From the NCBI GenBank assembly GCA_903905505.1, contig CAIVGL010000092.1, forward strand, positions 1 to 43,695: 43,695 nt of DNA. The letters are read 5' to 3'. This DNA comes from an uncultured Bacteroidia bacterium. GTDB taxonomy: Bacteria > Bacteroidota > Bacteroidia > Bacteroidales > Prolixibacteraceae. Below, one piece after another: positions 1-8,680 of the stretch; position 1 is the first letter of the stretch, and each line of letters begins with the position of its first letter. The translations under genes were made by a program, and so were the position numbers. Under the pieces are notes generated by a model. It ran no database searches. It saw only the letters and a list, made by a program, of their open reading frames with translations, and had not been told where the DNA came from.

Positions 1-278
1 CAATTATTAACTCCACAAAAACTTTAATCAACCTTTTTTAAAGGAAAAATGCTTTTCATGAAATTGTAGAACGATAATCTTTTTATCTTGCCTTCATACG
101 ATCCTAAAATCGTGGTGCAAATGTAAAAGGTTTTTCAACACCGATTACCCTAAAGAACCTAAATAATACAAGAGTTTTGAATTAAATTACAATGTATCAG
201 TCACCGATCAGCCATTCAGCACACTAGCTATGTTAAGCAAATGTTAAGTTCGGCAAGAGGGCTAAAAAGAGGGTGTAT
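1..278. other. Non-coding left edge, no gene seen
   Basis: This stretch lies downstream of lipB and reaches the window edge. Both strands hold only very short open frames; the ATG codons on the minus strand run into stops within about a dozen codons. The only recognisable signal is a leftward TACATTTG box at 118-125. It suggests a gene starting just outside the window. Confidence 0.6.
118..125 (-). promoter_or_regulatory. Possible leftward Bacteroidota promoter box
   Basis: Read on the minus strand, this is TACATTTG, which matches the TAnnTTTG -7 consensus of Bacteroidota promoters. No convincing TTG lies 17-23 bases upstream, so the match is only half of a promoter. It would drive a gene beyond the left edge. 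Confidence 0.3.
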
Positions 279-1004
279 TTAAGGTCTAAATTGGCTCTGA
301 AAGGGCATTTTATCTATCGATGCACCGAAGACTTCAGCGAATTTATCGCGTAAAATAGCTTTAACGTGATCAAAATCGATTATTTCACCAAGCTCATTCT
401 GGAGTGAAGTAACCCCTTTGTCAGAAAACCCACAAGGATTGATATCCTTAAAATAGGAAAGATCGGTATTCACATTTAATGCAAATCCATGCATCGTGAC
501 CGAACGAGAGCTTTTTACCCCAATGGCACAAATCTTTCGAGCCTTCGCCGTTCCCACATCAAGCCATACCCCTGCCGCATCCGGATCACGAGTTCCACTC
601 AATCCCAACATCGAGATGGTCTGAATAATGACCTCCTCTATACTATATATATACTGTCGCAATCCAATCGTAAAATTTTCAAGGTCTAAAATCGGATAGC
701 CAACAAGCTGCCCAGGACCATGAAAAGTAATATCTCCACCACGATCGGTCTTGTAAAACGCAGCTTTCCTATCTTGCAATTGGATATAATTAAGGAGAAG
801 GTTATGCTCATCTCCACTTTTCCCTAAGGTGTAAACGGCGGGGTGCTCCACAAATAGCAAGAAATTAGGAGTCGAAGGCTCTCCATTAGTATCTCTATCG
901 AGCTTTATCGAGATAATTTGTTTCAGCAAATCTTCCTGACTCGCTAAAGCAATCTTATAATCGCAAACCCCAAGATCCAAAAACTGAATGTGTGTATTTT
1001 TCAT
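279..1004 (-). CDS. lipB: Octanoyl-[acyl-carrier-protein]:protein N-octanoyltransferase LipB
   Basis: LipB moves the octanoyl group from acyl carrier protein to a lysine of lipoyl domains, the first step of endogenous lipoic acid synthesis in the cytoplasm. The 241-residue product has the usual family length. The conserved core GGDITFHGPGQLVGYP lies at residues 89-104. The catalytic pair is in place: Lys157 in RKICAIG and Cys191 in INPCGF. The ATG at 1004 gives the normal N-terminus. The gene is transcribed away from the transporter at 1172. lipA is not in the window, so lipoate synthesis is not clustered here. No clear TAnnTTTG promoter was seen upstream. Confidence 0.97.
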   Translation of the reverse strand: MKNTHIQFLDLGVCDYKIALASQEDLLKQIISIKLDRDTNGEPSTPNFLLFVEHPAVYTLGKSGDEHNLLLNYIQLQDRKAAFYKTDRGGDITFHGPGQLVGYPILDLENFTIGLRQYIYSIEEVIIQTISMLGLSGTRDPDAAGVWLDVGTAKARKICAIGVKSSRSVTMHGFALNVNTDLSYFKDINPCGFSDKGVTSLQNELGEIIDFDHVKAILRDKFAEVFGASIDKMPFQSQFRP

Positions 1005-1140
1005 TAAACGAACTGGATGTGCCCCTAATTTATCACGTTGCTAGAGAAAATAGAATGACTTCAAATAAATCTGCTTTTTGTGACTGCGAAGATAGGCATT
1101 TTAAAGAGCAAGGAATCGAGTGGATGTATTCCATTTTTTT

Positions 1141-1148
1141 TACTTTTG
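1141..1148 (+). promoter_or_regulatory. Promoter -7 box for the POT-like transporter
   Basis: TACTTTTG is an exact match to the TAnnTTTG consensus and lies 24 bases before the transporter ATG, leaving room for a short leader. No TTG sits at the -33 position, so the upstream half is weak. The same octamer serves rplM, the S41 protease gene and thiL. Confidence 0.5.
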
Positions 1149-1171
1149 AGATCTCTCTAGACTAATTAACT

Positions 1172-2641
1172 ATGATTTCTATAAAACTGCTTAAAAAATA
1201 CCCGACCACGTTTTGGATCGCAAATGCCATGGAGCTATTTGAGCGGTGGGCTTGGTATGGCTTCTACCTCATCTTCGCGCTTTATCTTACCAATTCAACC
1301 GATGAGGGTGCCTTAGGTTTTTCTCAAACGCAAAAAGGATTAATAATGGGTATCGGAACAGCATTTCTTTACCTATTGCCCATATTTACTGGCGCATTTT
1401 CTGATCGAATTGGATATCGAAAGACCTTGTTTATTGCCTATACGATCTATACAATTGCCTTTCTATTAATCCCTATTTTCAAATCTTTTATCGCCGTTTT
1501 TATTATTTACCTATTTCTTGCAGTTGGCGCGGCCCTTTTTAAGCCAATCATAGCAGCCACTGTAACCAAGACAACAGACGAAGAAACTTCCTCAATCGGA
1601 TTCGGAATATTTTATATGATGATAAACATCGGGGGATTTATTGGGCCATTTGTGACTGGATACTTTAGAAAATTTTCATGGGACTATGTGTTCTATGCTT
1701 CGGCAGTTGTGATTGCCTTAAATTTCATCCTTGTCACACTATATTATAAGGATCCCATTCAAAAGCAGGATAAGAATGAGCCCAAACCGACCTTGACAGA
1801 AGATCTGAAGCATGTGCTTCAACACATTGGGACAGCCTTATCAGACTGGAAATTTGCCCTATTCTTATTTATCATATCAGGGTTCTGGACTATGTTTTTT
1901 CAGGTCTATATGACGTTACCTGTCTTTATCGATCATTGGGTCAACACCTCGGTGGTCTATGAATTCTTGCTGAATTACTGGCCTTGGCTAGCTCATCAGC
2001 TTGGAACAGCGGAAGGAACGATTCCAGCAGAATATCTAATAAATATGGATGCTGGTTATATCATCTTGTTCCAAATTGCAGTCTCTGCTATAGCGATGCG
2101 ATATAAGCCATTAAATGCGATGATCGTTGGAACACTCATCGCTTCAATAGGTATGGGACTAAGTCTAGCAACACAAAATGGACTATTTATTGTTGTTGCC
2201 TTGCTTGTTTTTGCAATAGGAGAAATGATGAGTTCGCCAAAGATTACTGAGTACATTGGCCGAATAGCGCCATCAGACAAAACAGCCCTCTATATCGGAT
2301 GCTCCTATCTACCTATTGCATTAGGAAATTTATTTGCAGGATTGGTGTCAGGTAATTTATACCAAAGCATGTCGGATAAGATCACCTTAACTCAAAAAGA
2401 AGTTGGTTTGCGAAGCCTCGATATTCCAAATATAAGCTCTCAGTTTTCCAAAAATGATTACTTCCAGAGTGCAGCAACAAAGATGAATATGTCAATTGAT
2501 CAATTAACCCAATTCTTATGGGACAAATATCACCCATCATCCTTTTGGATTGTAGTCACGGCAATTGGAACAATTGCGGCTGTAATGCTTTATCTTTACG
2601 ATCGATTAATTCTTAAAAGTGTAAAGCAAGAATCAAACTAA
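1172..2641 (+). CDS. POT/PTR2-like major facilitator transporter
   Basis: This is a 489-residue polytopic membrane protein of the major facilitator superfamily. Residues 21-30 read ELFERWAWYG, which matches the ExxER...YG signature of helix 1 in proton-coupled oligopeptide transporters. An MFS-type loop GAFSDRIGYRK follows near residues 85-95. Many hydrophobic segments run from residue 12 to about 480. Uptake of di- or tripeptides by proton symport is the family role; the real substrate is inferred only. The sequence departs from the best-known POT proteins after helix 1, and an unassigned MFS branch is the alternative. The gene for a beta-barrel protein starts 23 bases downstream, so the two are probably co-transcribed. 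Confidence 0.8.
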   Translation: MISIKLLKKYPTTFWIANAMELFERWAWYGFYLIFALYLTNSTDEGALGFSQTQKGLIMGIGTAFLYLLPIFTGAFSDRIGYRKTLFIAYTIYTIAFLLIPIFKSFIAVFIIYLFLAVGAALFKPIIAATVTKTTDEETSSIGFGIFYMMINIGGFIGPFVTGYFRKFSWDYVFYASAVVIALNFILVTLYYKDPIQKQDKNEPKPTLTEDLKHVLQHIGTALSDWKFALFLFIISGFWTMFFQVYMTLPVFIDHWVNTSVVYEFLLNYWPWLAHQLGTAEGTIPAEYLINMDAGYIILFQIAVSAIAMRYKPLNAMIVGTLIASIGMGLSLATQNGLFIVVALLVFAIGEMMSSPKITEYIGRIAPSDKTALYIGCSYLPIALGNLFAGLVSGNLYQSMSDKITLTQKEVGLRSLDIPNISSQFSKNDYFQSAATKMNMSIDQLTQFLWDKYHPSSFWIVVTAIGTIAAVMLYLYDRLILKSVKQESN

Positions 2642-2664
2642 GGTTGACTCGACTACTGAATTAG

Positions 2665-3789
2665 ATGAACAAGCTTAAACAAATTGCGATACTTCTTATT
2701 TTCAACCTCGCACTATTGAGCGCGCAGGGTCAGAATAGCTATGACCTATTCAAAACCTACGAGCCCTTTAGGCCAGACAGTACTGGCCCGTTCTATTTTG
2801 CAGTTGACAATGTGAATTTCTTTAAAAACAACGAGAATAAGTTAAATCGAAACATTGACTACACCTTAACAGGGACTATGCTTCGGCCCAAAGCGGTATA
2901 CTATCCCGATTCAAAGTTGCGAATCGAATTAGGGGGTCATATTCTGAAATACAATGGGAGAGAAGACTATGCGCATTTAAATCCCTGGTTTAATGCACAC
3001 TATAAGGCCACAGATAAAATTTCAGTTATTATTGGCAATTTAGATGCCGACCAAAATCATCAGTTGTCAGAACAGCTCTATAATCCGGAACTATTCTACA
3101 CCGCACCTCCAGAAGTTGGACTTCAGACGAAGTATAAATCTACCCGTTTTTCGGCTGATCTTTGGATCGACTGGCAGCAGATGATTTTACCTGGAGATCC
3201 AATTAAAGAGCGATTTGTCTTTGGAACTAAAACCAATCTCGTGGTGATGGAAAACAAAGATGCTTCATTGTCCCTCCCTTTTACTTTTTATGGAGTCCAC
3301 CATGGAGGGACAATCGGCACAGCCCCTGGTCTTGCTACAAGTTTTATAACACTTACGCCAGGTTTGACCTATAAGAGAAAAATCTCCAGTAAGGTATTTA
3401 CAGAGCTCCAACTTACTTCTTCTTTTTCTCTTTCAACCTATCCCAAAGATGATGTAATCTTCAAGCAATCGAGCGGATGGGGGACTTATATCAGCGGCAA
3501 TCTAAATTCAAAATTTGGAGGAATTACTGCTGCATTCTGGCATGGGCATCTATTTTACACCCCTCAAGGAACCCCTATCTTTCAAAATTATCCGGGAACT
3601 GGAGCCATTTGGGCTACCGACAAAAAACTTATCGATTTGAAATATCACTATCACTATCAAATTATAAAAGACACCTTCTTTGGATTTATGTTTGATTACT
3701 ATTACGACACCATCCGAAAGACGGCTGTGAATAGCGAAGGGCTATATCTGATTCTAAATTTTGGGGTAATTCCCAAACGTGCAAAATAG
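2665..3789 (+). CDS. Predicted outer-membrane beta-barrel protein, family not recognised
   Basis: I do not recognise a named family. The 374-residue product begins with a signal peptide (about residues 1-22, hydrophobic core after MNKLKQ, cleavage near SAQGQ). The rest alternates polar and aromatic-hydrophobic residues in short strands rich in Tyr, Phe and Gly, as expected of an outer-membrane barrel. It ends in LNFGVIPKRAK and so lacks the terminal aromatic residue of classic barrels. Its position 23 bases after a POT-like transporter suggests an outer-membrane partner for the same substrate; that is inference. A weak hairpin with arms at 3804-3809 and 3828-3833 may end the transcript. Confidence 0.7.
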   Translation: MNKLKQIAILLIFNLALLSAQGQNSYDLFKTYEPFRPDSTGPFYFAVDNVNFFKNNENKLNRNIDYTLTGTMLRPKAVYYPDSKLRIELGGHILKYNGREDYAHLNPWFNAHYKATDKISVIIGNLDADQNHQLSEQLYNPELFYTAPPEVGLQTKYKSTRFSADLWIDWQQMILPGDPIKERFVFGTKTNLVVMENKDASLSLPFTFYGVHHGGTIGTAPGLATSFITLTPGLTYKRKISSKVFTELQLTSSFSLSTYPKDDVIFKQSSGWGTYISGNLNSKFGGITAAFWHGHLFYTPQGTPIFQNYPGTGAIWATDKKLIDLKYHYHYQIIKDTFFGFMFDYYYDTIRKTAVNSEGLYLILNFGVIPKRAK

Positions 3790-3869
3790 CGAAAAGCAAA
3801 ATTAAGCATCATTCGAAGTCATTCAGAATGCTTTGTATTGATTTTGTTGCAGTTATTTTCAATAAGCAG

Positions 3870-3899
3870 TTGTTAAATCAAAAATAATAAATACTTTTG
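3870..3899 (+). promoter_or_regulatory. Promoter of the rplM ribosomal operon
   Basis: TTG at 3870-3872 and TACTTTTG at 3892-3899 are separated by 19 bases, the canonical Bacteroidota -33/-7 layout. This is the best promoter in the window. It would give a leader of roughly 155 bases before the GTG of rplM. Confidence 0.75.
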
Positions 3900-3905
3900 C
3901 AGTCC

Positions 3906-4060
3906 CGATTTTATCTTTATTTGCTGAAGTATTAATTGGGTAGGGTAGCAACCTTAGCATAAGTTATTGACAATTAATTGTTAATAAACCTGTTACAATA
4001 CCTGTTAATCGCGTGAATCAGCAAAAAACAGATTGTGTCACATTTTAATTTGAAACGAAA
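3906..4060 (+). promoter_or_regulatory. Long 5' leader of rplM, possible autoregulatory RNA
   Basis: About 155 untranslated bases separate the predicted transcription start from rplM. The leader holds a 12-base palindrome ACAATTAATTGT at 3970-3981 and two copies of ACCTGTTA at 3988-3995 and 4000-4007. Long leaders before ribosomal protein genes often bind the encoded protein. No known leader class was recognised, so the regulatory role is inference. Confidence 0.35.
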
Positions 4061-4516
4061 GTGGATTCTTTAAGTTACAAAACGATATCGTTGAACAAAG
4101 CAACGGTAAACAAAGAGTGGGTCGTGATCGATGCCACTGATCAAATTCTAGGTCGTCTAGCCAGTAAAGTGGCTGTTGTCCTTAGAGGCAAACATAAAGC
4201 TAGTTACACCCCTCATGTTGATTGCGGTGATAACGTGATTATTGTCAATGCTGAAAAAGTACGATTAACCGGGAATAAATGGAAGTTGAAAGAGTACATC
4301 CGTCATACGGGTTATCCAGGTGGTCAACGTTCGCAAACTGCGGCGGATATCTTGAAAAAGTATCCAGAAAGACTCTTGGAAAAAGCCGTCAAAGGGATGC
4401 TTCCTAAGAACAGTTTAGGGAGTAGACTTTTCACCAATCTACATGTATTTGTTGGCGCAAATCATGACAAAGAAGCTCAAAAGCCAAAATTAATTAACCT
4501 GGACAATATTAGATAA
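4061..4516 (+). CDS. rplM: 50S ribosomal protein L13 (uL13)
   Basis: This is L13 of the large ribosomal subunit, 151 residues long. Residues 1-60 contain the typical stretch around [15 protein letters not shown] and the PHVDCGDNV segment, followed by [12 protein letters not shown] and GYPGG. The start is a GTG: the reading DSLSYKT directly after it matches the family N-terminus and no in-frame ATG exists upstream. The next gene, rpsI, starts after 5 bases, the usual L13-S9 pairing. The long leader before this gene suggests that the operon is controlled here. Confidence 0.97.
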   Translation: MDSLSYKTISLNKATVNKEWVVIDATDQILGRLASKVAVVLRGKHKASYTPHVDCGDNVIIVNAEKVRLTGNKWKLKEYIRHTGYPGGQRSQTAADILKKYPERLLEKAVKGMLPKNSLGSRLFTNLHVFVGANHDKEAQKPKLINLDNIR

Positions 4517-4521
4517 CTATC

Positions 4522-4911
4522 ATGGAAATCATAAACACTATTGGCAGAAGAAAAACTGCTGTTGCCCGTGTATATCTCTCTGAAGGAAAAGGTAACATTA
4601 CCATTAACAAAAGAGAGTTGGCAGAATATTTTCCTGTAGGCACCTTGCAATATATCGTTCAACAACCGTTGAATCTATGTGAAGTAGCAGGTCAGTATGA
4701 TATTAAAGTTAATCTTGATGGCGGTGGATTAAATGGTCAAGCAGAAGCTCTTCGCTTGGGTATTTCACGTGCCTTGCTCAAAATTAACGAAGCAGATTAC
4801 CGTCCAAAACTGAAAGCTGCTGGATTTCTTACTCGCGATCCTCGTGAAGTAGAACGTAAGAAACCAGGACGTCCAAAAGCACGTAAACGCTTCCAGTTCT
4901 CTAAACGTTAA
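4522..4911 (+). CDS. rpsI: 30S ribosomal protein S9 (uS9)
   Basis: S9 belongs to the small ribosomal subunit head, and its basic C-terminal tail reaches the P-site tRNA. The 129-residue product opens with the conserved [13 protein letters not shown] segment. The central [21 protein letters not shown] stretch is present in full, and the tail [14 protein letters not shown] ends in the expected Lys-Arg. It follows rplM by 5 bases and is surely co-transcribed with it. The 114-base gap to rpsB has no clear TAnnTTTG box, so rpsB may use the same transcript. Confidence 0.98.
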   Translation: MEIINTIGRRKTAVARVYLSEGKGNITINKRELAEYFPVGTLQYIVQQPLNLCEVAGQYDIKVNLDGGGLNGQAEALRLGISRALLKINEADYRPKLKAAGFLTRDPREVERKKPGRPKARKRFQFSKR

Positions 4912-5025
4912 TCGATTCATCGAAAGAATTTTTTATAAATATTGTTTAGAATCTAAATTGCTCGGACTTCAACTTCGTTGAACTACCTAGTGATTGACTG
5001 AACAGAACGTAAACAAATAAGTAAT

Positions 5026-5916
5026 ATGCCAAGAACAGAATTTAAGCAGTTGTTAGACGCAGGGGTACACTTTGGTCACCTTAAGCGCAAATGGAATCCA
5101 GCCATGGCTCCCTATATCTTTATGGAGAAAAATGGGATTCACATTATCGATCTTCAGAAAACAATCGTCAAAATTGACGAAGCCGCTGAAGCATTGAAAC
5201 AAATCTCAAGATCAGGACGCAAAATCCTTTTTGTTGCTACAAAAAAACAAGCAAAAACAATTGTTGCTGAGAAAATTGCAGCAATCAATATGCCTTACGT
5301 AGCAGAGCGTTGGCCAGGTGGTATGCTTACCAACTTCCCAACCATTCGTAAAGCGGTGAAAAAAATGTCTTCTATCGATAAAATGATGAAAGATGCGGCT
5401 TGGGACAATATGTCGAAACGCGAAAAACTACAGATCACTCGTCAAAGAGCAAAACTAGAGAAAGTATTAGGATCGATTGTTGATCTTACTCGTCTTCCAG
5501 CTGCCCTATTTATTGTGGATGTTCTGAAAGAAAAAATCGCAGTTCGCGAAGCTCAACGTCTATCCATTCCAATCTTTGCAATGGTTGATACCAACTCAAA
5601 TCCAGAAGGAATTGACTTTATCATCCCATCAAATGACGATGCATCTCAATCTATCGATCTAATCATCACCACCATGTGTGATGCCATTAAAGATGGCCTT
5701 TCTGACCGCAAGGTTGAACGCGAAAAAGACGAAACAGACGAGCAGCCCCTTGAACCTAAAAAAGGTGGTCGTAAAGCAGTCGTAAAAATTATCGTTGAAG
5801 ATGATATCGAGAGCTCTGATGAAAAAGAGGAGTTGTTGGATGATTCAGTTGCTGCCTTAAGCGACGATGAGTCTATTGAAGAGGTTGCTGATGAGGATGC
5901 AACTGAAGTAAAGTAA
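5026..5916 (+). CDS. rpsB: 30S ribosomal protein S2 (uS2) with acidic C-terminal tail
   Basis: S2 is an essential small-subunit protein that bridges the body and head. Residues 1-224 carry the whole conserved fold, including AGVHFGHLKRKWNP at 12-25, NGIHIIDLQKT at 36-46, RWPGGMLTNF at 95-104 and VDTNSNPEGID at 187-197. Residues 225-296 form an extra tail rich in Glu, Asp and Lys with no recognised domain. The E. coli protein is about 240 residues, so the tail is extra; similar tails occur in other Bacteroidota. The gene is followed by tsf after 35 bases, the classic rpsB-tsf order. Confidence 0.97.
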   Translation: MPRTEFKQLLDAGVHFGHLKRKWNPAMAPYIFMEKNGIHIIDLQKTIVKIDEAAEALKQISRSGRKILFVATKKQAKTIVAEKIAAINMPYVAERWPGGMLTNFPTIRKAVKKMSSIDKMMKDAAWDNMSKREKLQITRQRAKLEKVLGSIVDLTRLPAALFIVDVLKEKIAVREAQRLSIPIFAMVDTNSNPEGIDFIIPSNDDASQSIDLIITTMCDAIKDGLSDRKVEREKDETDEQPLEPKKGGRKAVVKIIVEDDIESSDEKEELLDDSVAALSDDESIEEVADEDATEVK

Positions 5917-5951
5917 TTTCGATCTTAACTGTAATTTTAAAAACTATAACA

Positions 5952-6776
5952 ATGAATATTTCTGCTGCTGATGTTGCAAAATTGCGCAAAGCAACTGGTG
6001 CTGGGATGATGGATTGCAAGAATGCCTTAACTGAGGCTGATGGCAATTTCGACCGTGCTATTGAAATTATACGTGAAAAAGGGAAACTAGTTGCAAGTAA
6101 ACGTGCAGACAGAGATTCGTCTGAAGGTGTTGTACTTTCAAAGGTATCTGACGATAAAAGTTTTGGCGCTGTGCTATCTTTAAATTGCGAAACAGACTTC
6201 GTAGCTAAAAACGATAACTTTATCGCACTAGCAGATAAGATATTAAGCCATGCAATTGCCAGTAAATGCGAATCAGCAGACGATGTGAAAGCATTGATCA
6301 TGGATGGACGTTCTATTGGAGAGCAAGTGCTTGAACAAACTGGTATCATTGGAGAAAAGATCGAATTAGCATTCTATGCCTGCATAAAAGCAGGAGATGT
6401 TGTTCCCTATATCCACCCAGGAAATAAACTTGCGACCTTAGTTGGGTTTAACAAAACAATTGATAATCAAGCAGGAAGAGATGTTGCGATGCAAATTGCA
6501 GCAATGAATCCTGTAGCCGTTGACAATGATGATGTTGCTCCTGAAATCGTAGAGCAAGAATTAAAAATTGCTAAAGAAAAATTCAGATTAGAAGGGAAGC
6601 CAGAAGCGATGCTTGATAAAATCGCGCAAGGTGCACTCAATAAATTCTACAAAGATAGCACACTGTTGAATCAAGATTTTGTAAAAGATAACAAATCAAC
6701 TATTCGTCAGTACCTTTCAAACGTAGATAAAGAAGTTAAAGTAACGACTTTCATCCGTTTTACATTGAACGTATAA
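5952..6776 (+). CDS. tsf: Translation elongation factor Ts
   Basis: EF-Ts releases GDP from EF-Tu so that EF-Tu can rebind GTP. The 274-residue protein begins with the UBA-like domain (residues 1-50; LRKATGAGMMDCKNAL at 11-26). The nucleotide-exchange signature TDFVAKN lies at 81-87. The dimer/core region extends to the C-terminus, with the usual late motifs around LEGKPEAMLDKIAQG. The gene sits 35 bases after rpsB and is followed at once by a strong terminator, so it ends the ribosomal operon. Confidence 0.98.
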   Translation: MNISAADVAKLRKATGAGMMDCKNALTEADGNFDRAIEIIREKGKLVASKRADRDSSEGVVLSKVSDDKSFGAVLSLNCETDFVAKNDNFIALADKILSHAIASKCESADDVKALIMDGRSIGEQVLEQTGIIGEKIELAFYACIKAGDVVPYIHPGNKLATLVGFNKTIDNQAGRDVAMQIAAMNPVAVDNDDVAPEIVEQELKIAKEKFRLEGKPEAMLDKIAQGALNKFYKDSTLLNQDFVKDNKSTIRQYLSNVDKEVKVTTFIRFTLNV

Positions 6777-6796
6777 CCGTTTACTTATTCGTAAAG

Positions 6797-6824
6797 AAAG
6801 AGCCTCCATTTGGAGGCTCTTTTT
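6797..6824 (+). terminator. Intrinsic terminator after tsf
   Basis: AAAGAGCCTCC at 6797-6807 pairs perfectly with GGAGGCTCTTT at 6812-6822 over a four-base ATTT loop, and a T run ends at 6824. It closes the rplM-tsf transcript. The last T residues also form the -33 element of the pyrH promoter. Confidence 0.9.
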
Positions 6825-6852
6825 GTTTAAACTCTTTTTTGATGTAAATTTG
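6823..6852 (+). promoter_or_regulatory. Promoter of pyrH-frr, overlapping the tsf terminator
   Basis: TTG at 6823-6825 is followed after 19 bases by TAAATTTG at 6845-6852, the same spacing as the rplM promoter. The -33 part lies in the U tract of the tsf terminator. Transcription would start about 12 bases before the pyrH ATG at 6871. Confidence 0.65.
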
Positions 6853-6870
6853 TCGATCAAAACTTTTCAA

Positions 6871-7581
6871 ATGGCAAAATATAAACGAATCCTGTTGAAA
6901 CTCTCCGGCGAATCGCTGATGGGAGAACAGCAATATGGAATTGATCCCCAAAGACTCAAGGACTACGCCATTCAAATTAAAGAGGCCGTTGCCCTAGGTG
7001 TTGAAGTGGCCATCGTTATTGGAGGGGGAAATATCTTCCGAGGAGTTAGTGGAGCATCAAAAGGTTTTGATCGAGTAAAAGGCGATCAGATGGGAATGTT
7101 AGCTACGGTCATTAATAGCCTTGCCCTTCAGTCGGCATTGAGCAGCGAAGGGGTCAAAGGGCGCGTTTTAACGGCGATCAGGATGGAACCCATCGGTGAG
7201 TTCTATTCGAAGGACAAGGCCATAGAAACGCTCAGTAATGGAGAGGTCGCCATTTTCTCTGGTGGAACCGGAAATCCATTCTTTACTACCGACACGGCTT
7301 CAGCCTTAAGAGGAATAGAAATAGAGGCAGATGCGATGCTTAAAGGGACTCGGGTTGATGGAATCTATACGGCTGATCCTTTAAAAGATCCTGCTGCCAC
7401 TAAATTTGACACCATAACATTTGATGAGATCTACGTCAAGGGATTAAAGATTATGGACCTAACAGCCACCACCATGTGCAAAGAGAACAACCTGAATATT
7501 GTTGTATTTGATATGGACACCATTGGAAATTTAATAAAGGTCTTAAAAGGTGAAAAAATAGGGACCGTAGTCCACAATTAA
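6871..7581 (+). CDS. pyrH: Uridylate kinase (UMP kinase)
   Basis: PyrH phosphorylates UMP to UDP with ATP in pyrimidine nucleotide synthesis; it is a hexameric amino-acid-kinase-fold enzyme. The chosen start at MAKYKRILLKLSGESL gives 236 residues, normal for the family. Conserved elements are the KLSGE phosphate loop, VIGGGNIFRG around residues 50-59, TGNPFFTTDTAS near 140 and the ADPLKDP segment. A TTG upstream at 6823 would add 16 residues, but these would be encoded by the terminator tail and promoter, so it is rejected. The gene is followed by frr after 47 bases. Confidence 0.97.
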   Translation: MAKYKRILLKLSGESLMGEQQYGIDPQRLKDYAIQIKEAVALGVEVAIVIGGGNIFRGVSGASKGFDRVKGDQMGMLATVINSLALQSALSSEGVKGRVLTAIRMEPIGEFYSKDKAIETLSNGEVAIFSGGTGNPFFTTDTASALRGIEIEADAMLKGTRVDGIYTADPLKDPAATKFDTITFDEIYVKGLKIMDLTATTMCKENNLNIVVFDMDTIGNLIKVLKGEKIGTVVHN

Positions 7582-7628
7582 TCCAAGGAATTACTAATTT
7601 TAGAAGAGCATTTAAATTCAATCACCAT

Positions 7629-8195
7629 ATGAACGAAGAGATAGAGTTGATAATTGACGATTCCACAGAAAGAATGGAACATGCTATTGCCCACCTAGAC
7701 CATGAATTAGCACATATTCGTGCAGGGAAAGCCAATCCTCGCATGATAGAAAGTGTGATGGTTGATTACTACGGCGTTATGACCCCAATTATGCAAGTTG
7801 CAAATGTAAATACACCAGATGCACGCACCATTGCAATTCAACCTTGGGAAAAAAAGATGATTCAAACCATTGAGAAAGCGATTATGAATTCCAATCTAGG
7901 TTTTAATCCAGAAAATAATGGAGAATTCATTCGTATTAATGTTCCGGTTCCAACAGAAGAGAGGCGTCGTAATCTAGTTAAGGATGCCCACAAAGAGGGT
8001 GAAATTGCGAAGGTTAGCGTTAGAGCCGCACGTAAAGATGGTAACGATTACCTAAAAAAATTACTTAAAGGGAAAGAGATATCAGAAGATCAAGAGAACG
8101 ATACGGTTGAAACAATTCAGAATCTAACCGATAAATACACAAAAAAAATTGATGAGTTAATCTCCGCGAAAGAAAAAGAGATTCTTACGGTATGA
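7629..8195 (+). CDS. frr: Ribosome recycling factor
   Basis: RRF splits post-termination ribosomes together with EF-G. The 188-residue length and L-shaped helical-bundle pattern fit the family. Conserved stretches are LAHIRAGKANPRMIESVMVDYYG near residues 27-49 and the later RINVPVPTEERRRNLVKDAHK. The C-terminal third is a long charged helix ending in EKEILTV. The stop TGA overlaps the ATG of the next gene by 4 bases (ATGA), which points to translational coupling with the thioredoxin-like gene. The pyrH-frr order is very common in bacteria. Confidence 0.97.
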   Translation: MNEEIELIIDDSTERMEHAIAHLDHELAHIRAGKANPRMIESVMVDYYGVMTPIMQVANVNTPDARTIAIQPWEKKMIQTIEKAIMNSNLGFNPENNGEFIRINVPVPTEERRRNLVKDAHKEGEIAKVSVRAARKDGNDYLKKLLKGKEISEDQENDTVETIQNLTDKYTKKIDELISAKEKEILTV

Positions 8196-8680
8196 AAATC
8201 ATCCTATTTCTTCTCCTATTTAGCACTATCCCCTTGCTCGGCAATGCCCAGCAAGCGCAGATCTATAAACCAGAGGCCGATGTATCCAAAGCGATCGCCC
8301 AAGGACTGGCGAAGGCAAAATCGCAACACAAGCATCTGTTGCTCCAAATAGGGGGCAACTGGTGCCCTTGGTGTGTCAAATTTCATACGTATTGTTCGGA
8401 GGAGAGAGAAATAAAAACCGTTTTAGATGCCAATTATATCTACCTGCTTGTTAACTACAGCAAAGAAAATCGGAACTTGCCAGAACTAAAAAAACTTGAC
8501 TATCCCCAGCGCTTTGGATTTCCGGTGTTCGTTATTTTGGATGAAAACGGGAAACGAATCCACACACAAAACTCAGCCTATCTAGAAGAAGGAGAAGGAT
8601 ATTCGAAGAAAAAAATAATTGATTTTCTTAAAGCATGGACTACAGATGCTTTAAAGCCTGAACATTACAAAGAGAAATAA
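8192..8680 (+). CDS. Secreted thioredoxin-like protein with WCPWC motif
   Basis: A 162-residue thioredoxin-fold protein of the thioredoxin_7/DUF255-like type. Residues 1-20 form a signal peptide ending near GNAQ, so it should work in the periplasm. The redox centre WCPWC has cysteines at 58 and 61. The cis-proline expected opposite the active site is Pro111 in GFPVFVIL. The CPWC dipeptide differs from CGPC of classic thioredoxin, so disulfide reductase, isomerase or thiol-scavenging roles are all possible. It overlaps frr by 4 bases and ends the pyrH transcript. No terminator was seen after it. Confidence 0.85.
   Translation: MKIILFLLLFSTIPLLGNAQQAQIYKPEADVSKAIAQGLAKAKSQHKHLLLQIGGNWCPWCVKFHTYCSEEREIKTVLDANYIYLLVNYSKENRNLPELKKLDYPQRFGFPVFVILDENGKRIHTQNSAYLEEGEGYSKKKIIDFLKAWTTDALKPEHYKEK

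Noticed and set aside
3967-3999. TTGACA ... TACAAT resembling a classic -35/-10 promoter before rplM
   Set aside because: The spacer is 21 bases, too long, and a perfect Bacteroidota-type promoter lies about 100 bases upstream.
4968-4982. Small hairpin TTCAAC-TTC-GTTGAA between rpsI and rpsB
   Set aside because: Six base pairs with a three-base loop and no U tract are too weak to call a terminator or leader.
5873-6349. 158-codon open frame on the minus strand
   Set aside because: It is antisense to tsf, which has a complete set of EF-Ts motifs.
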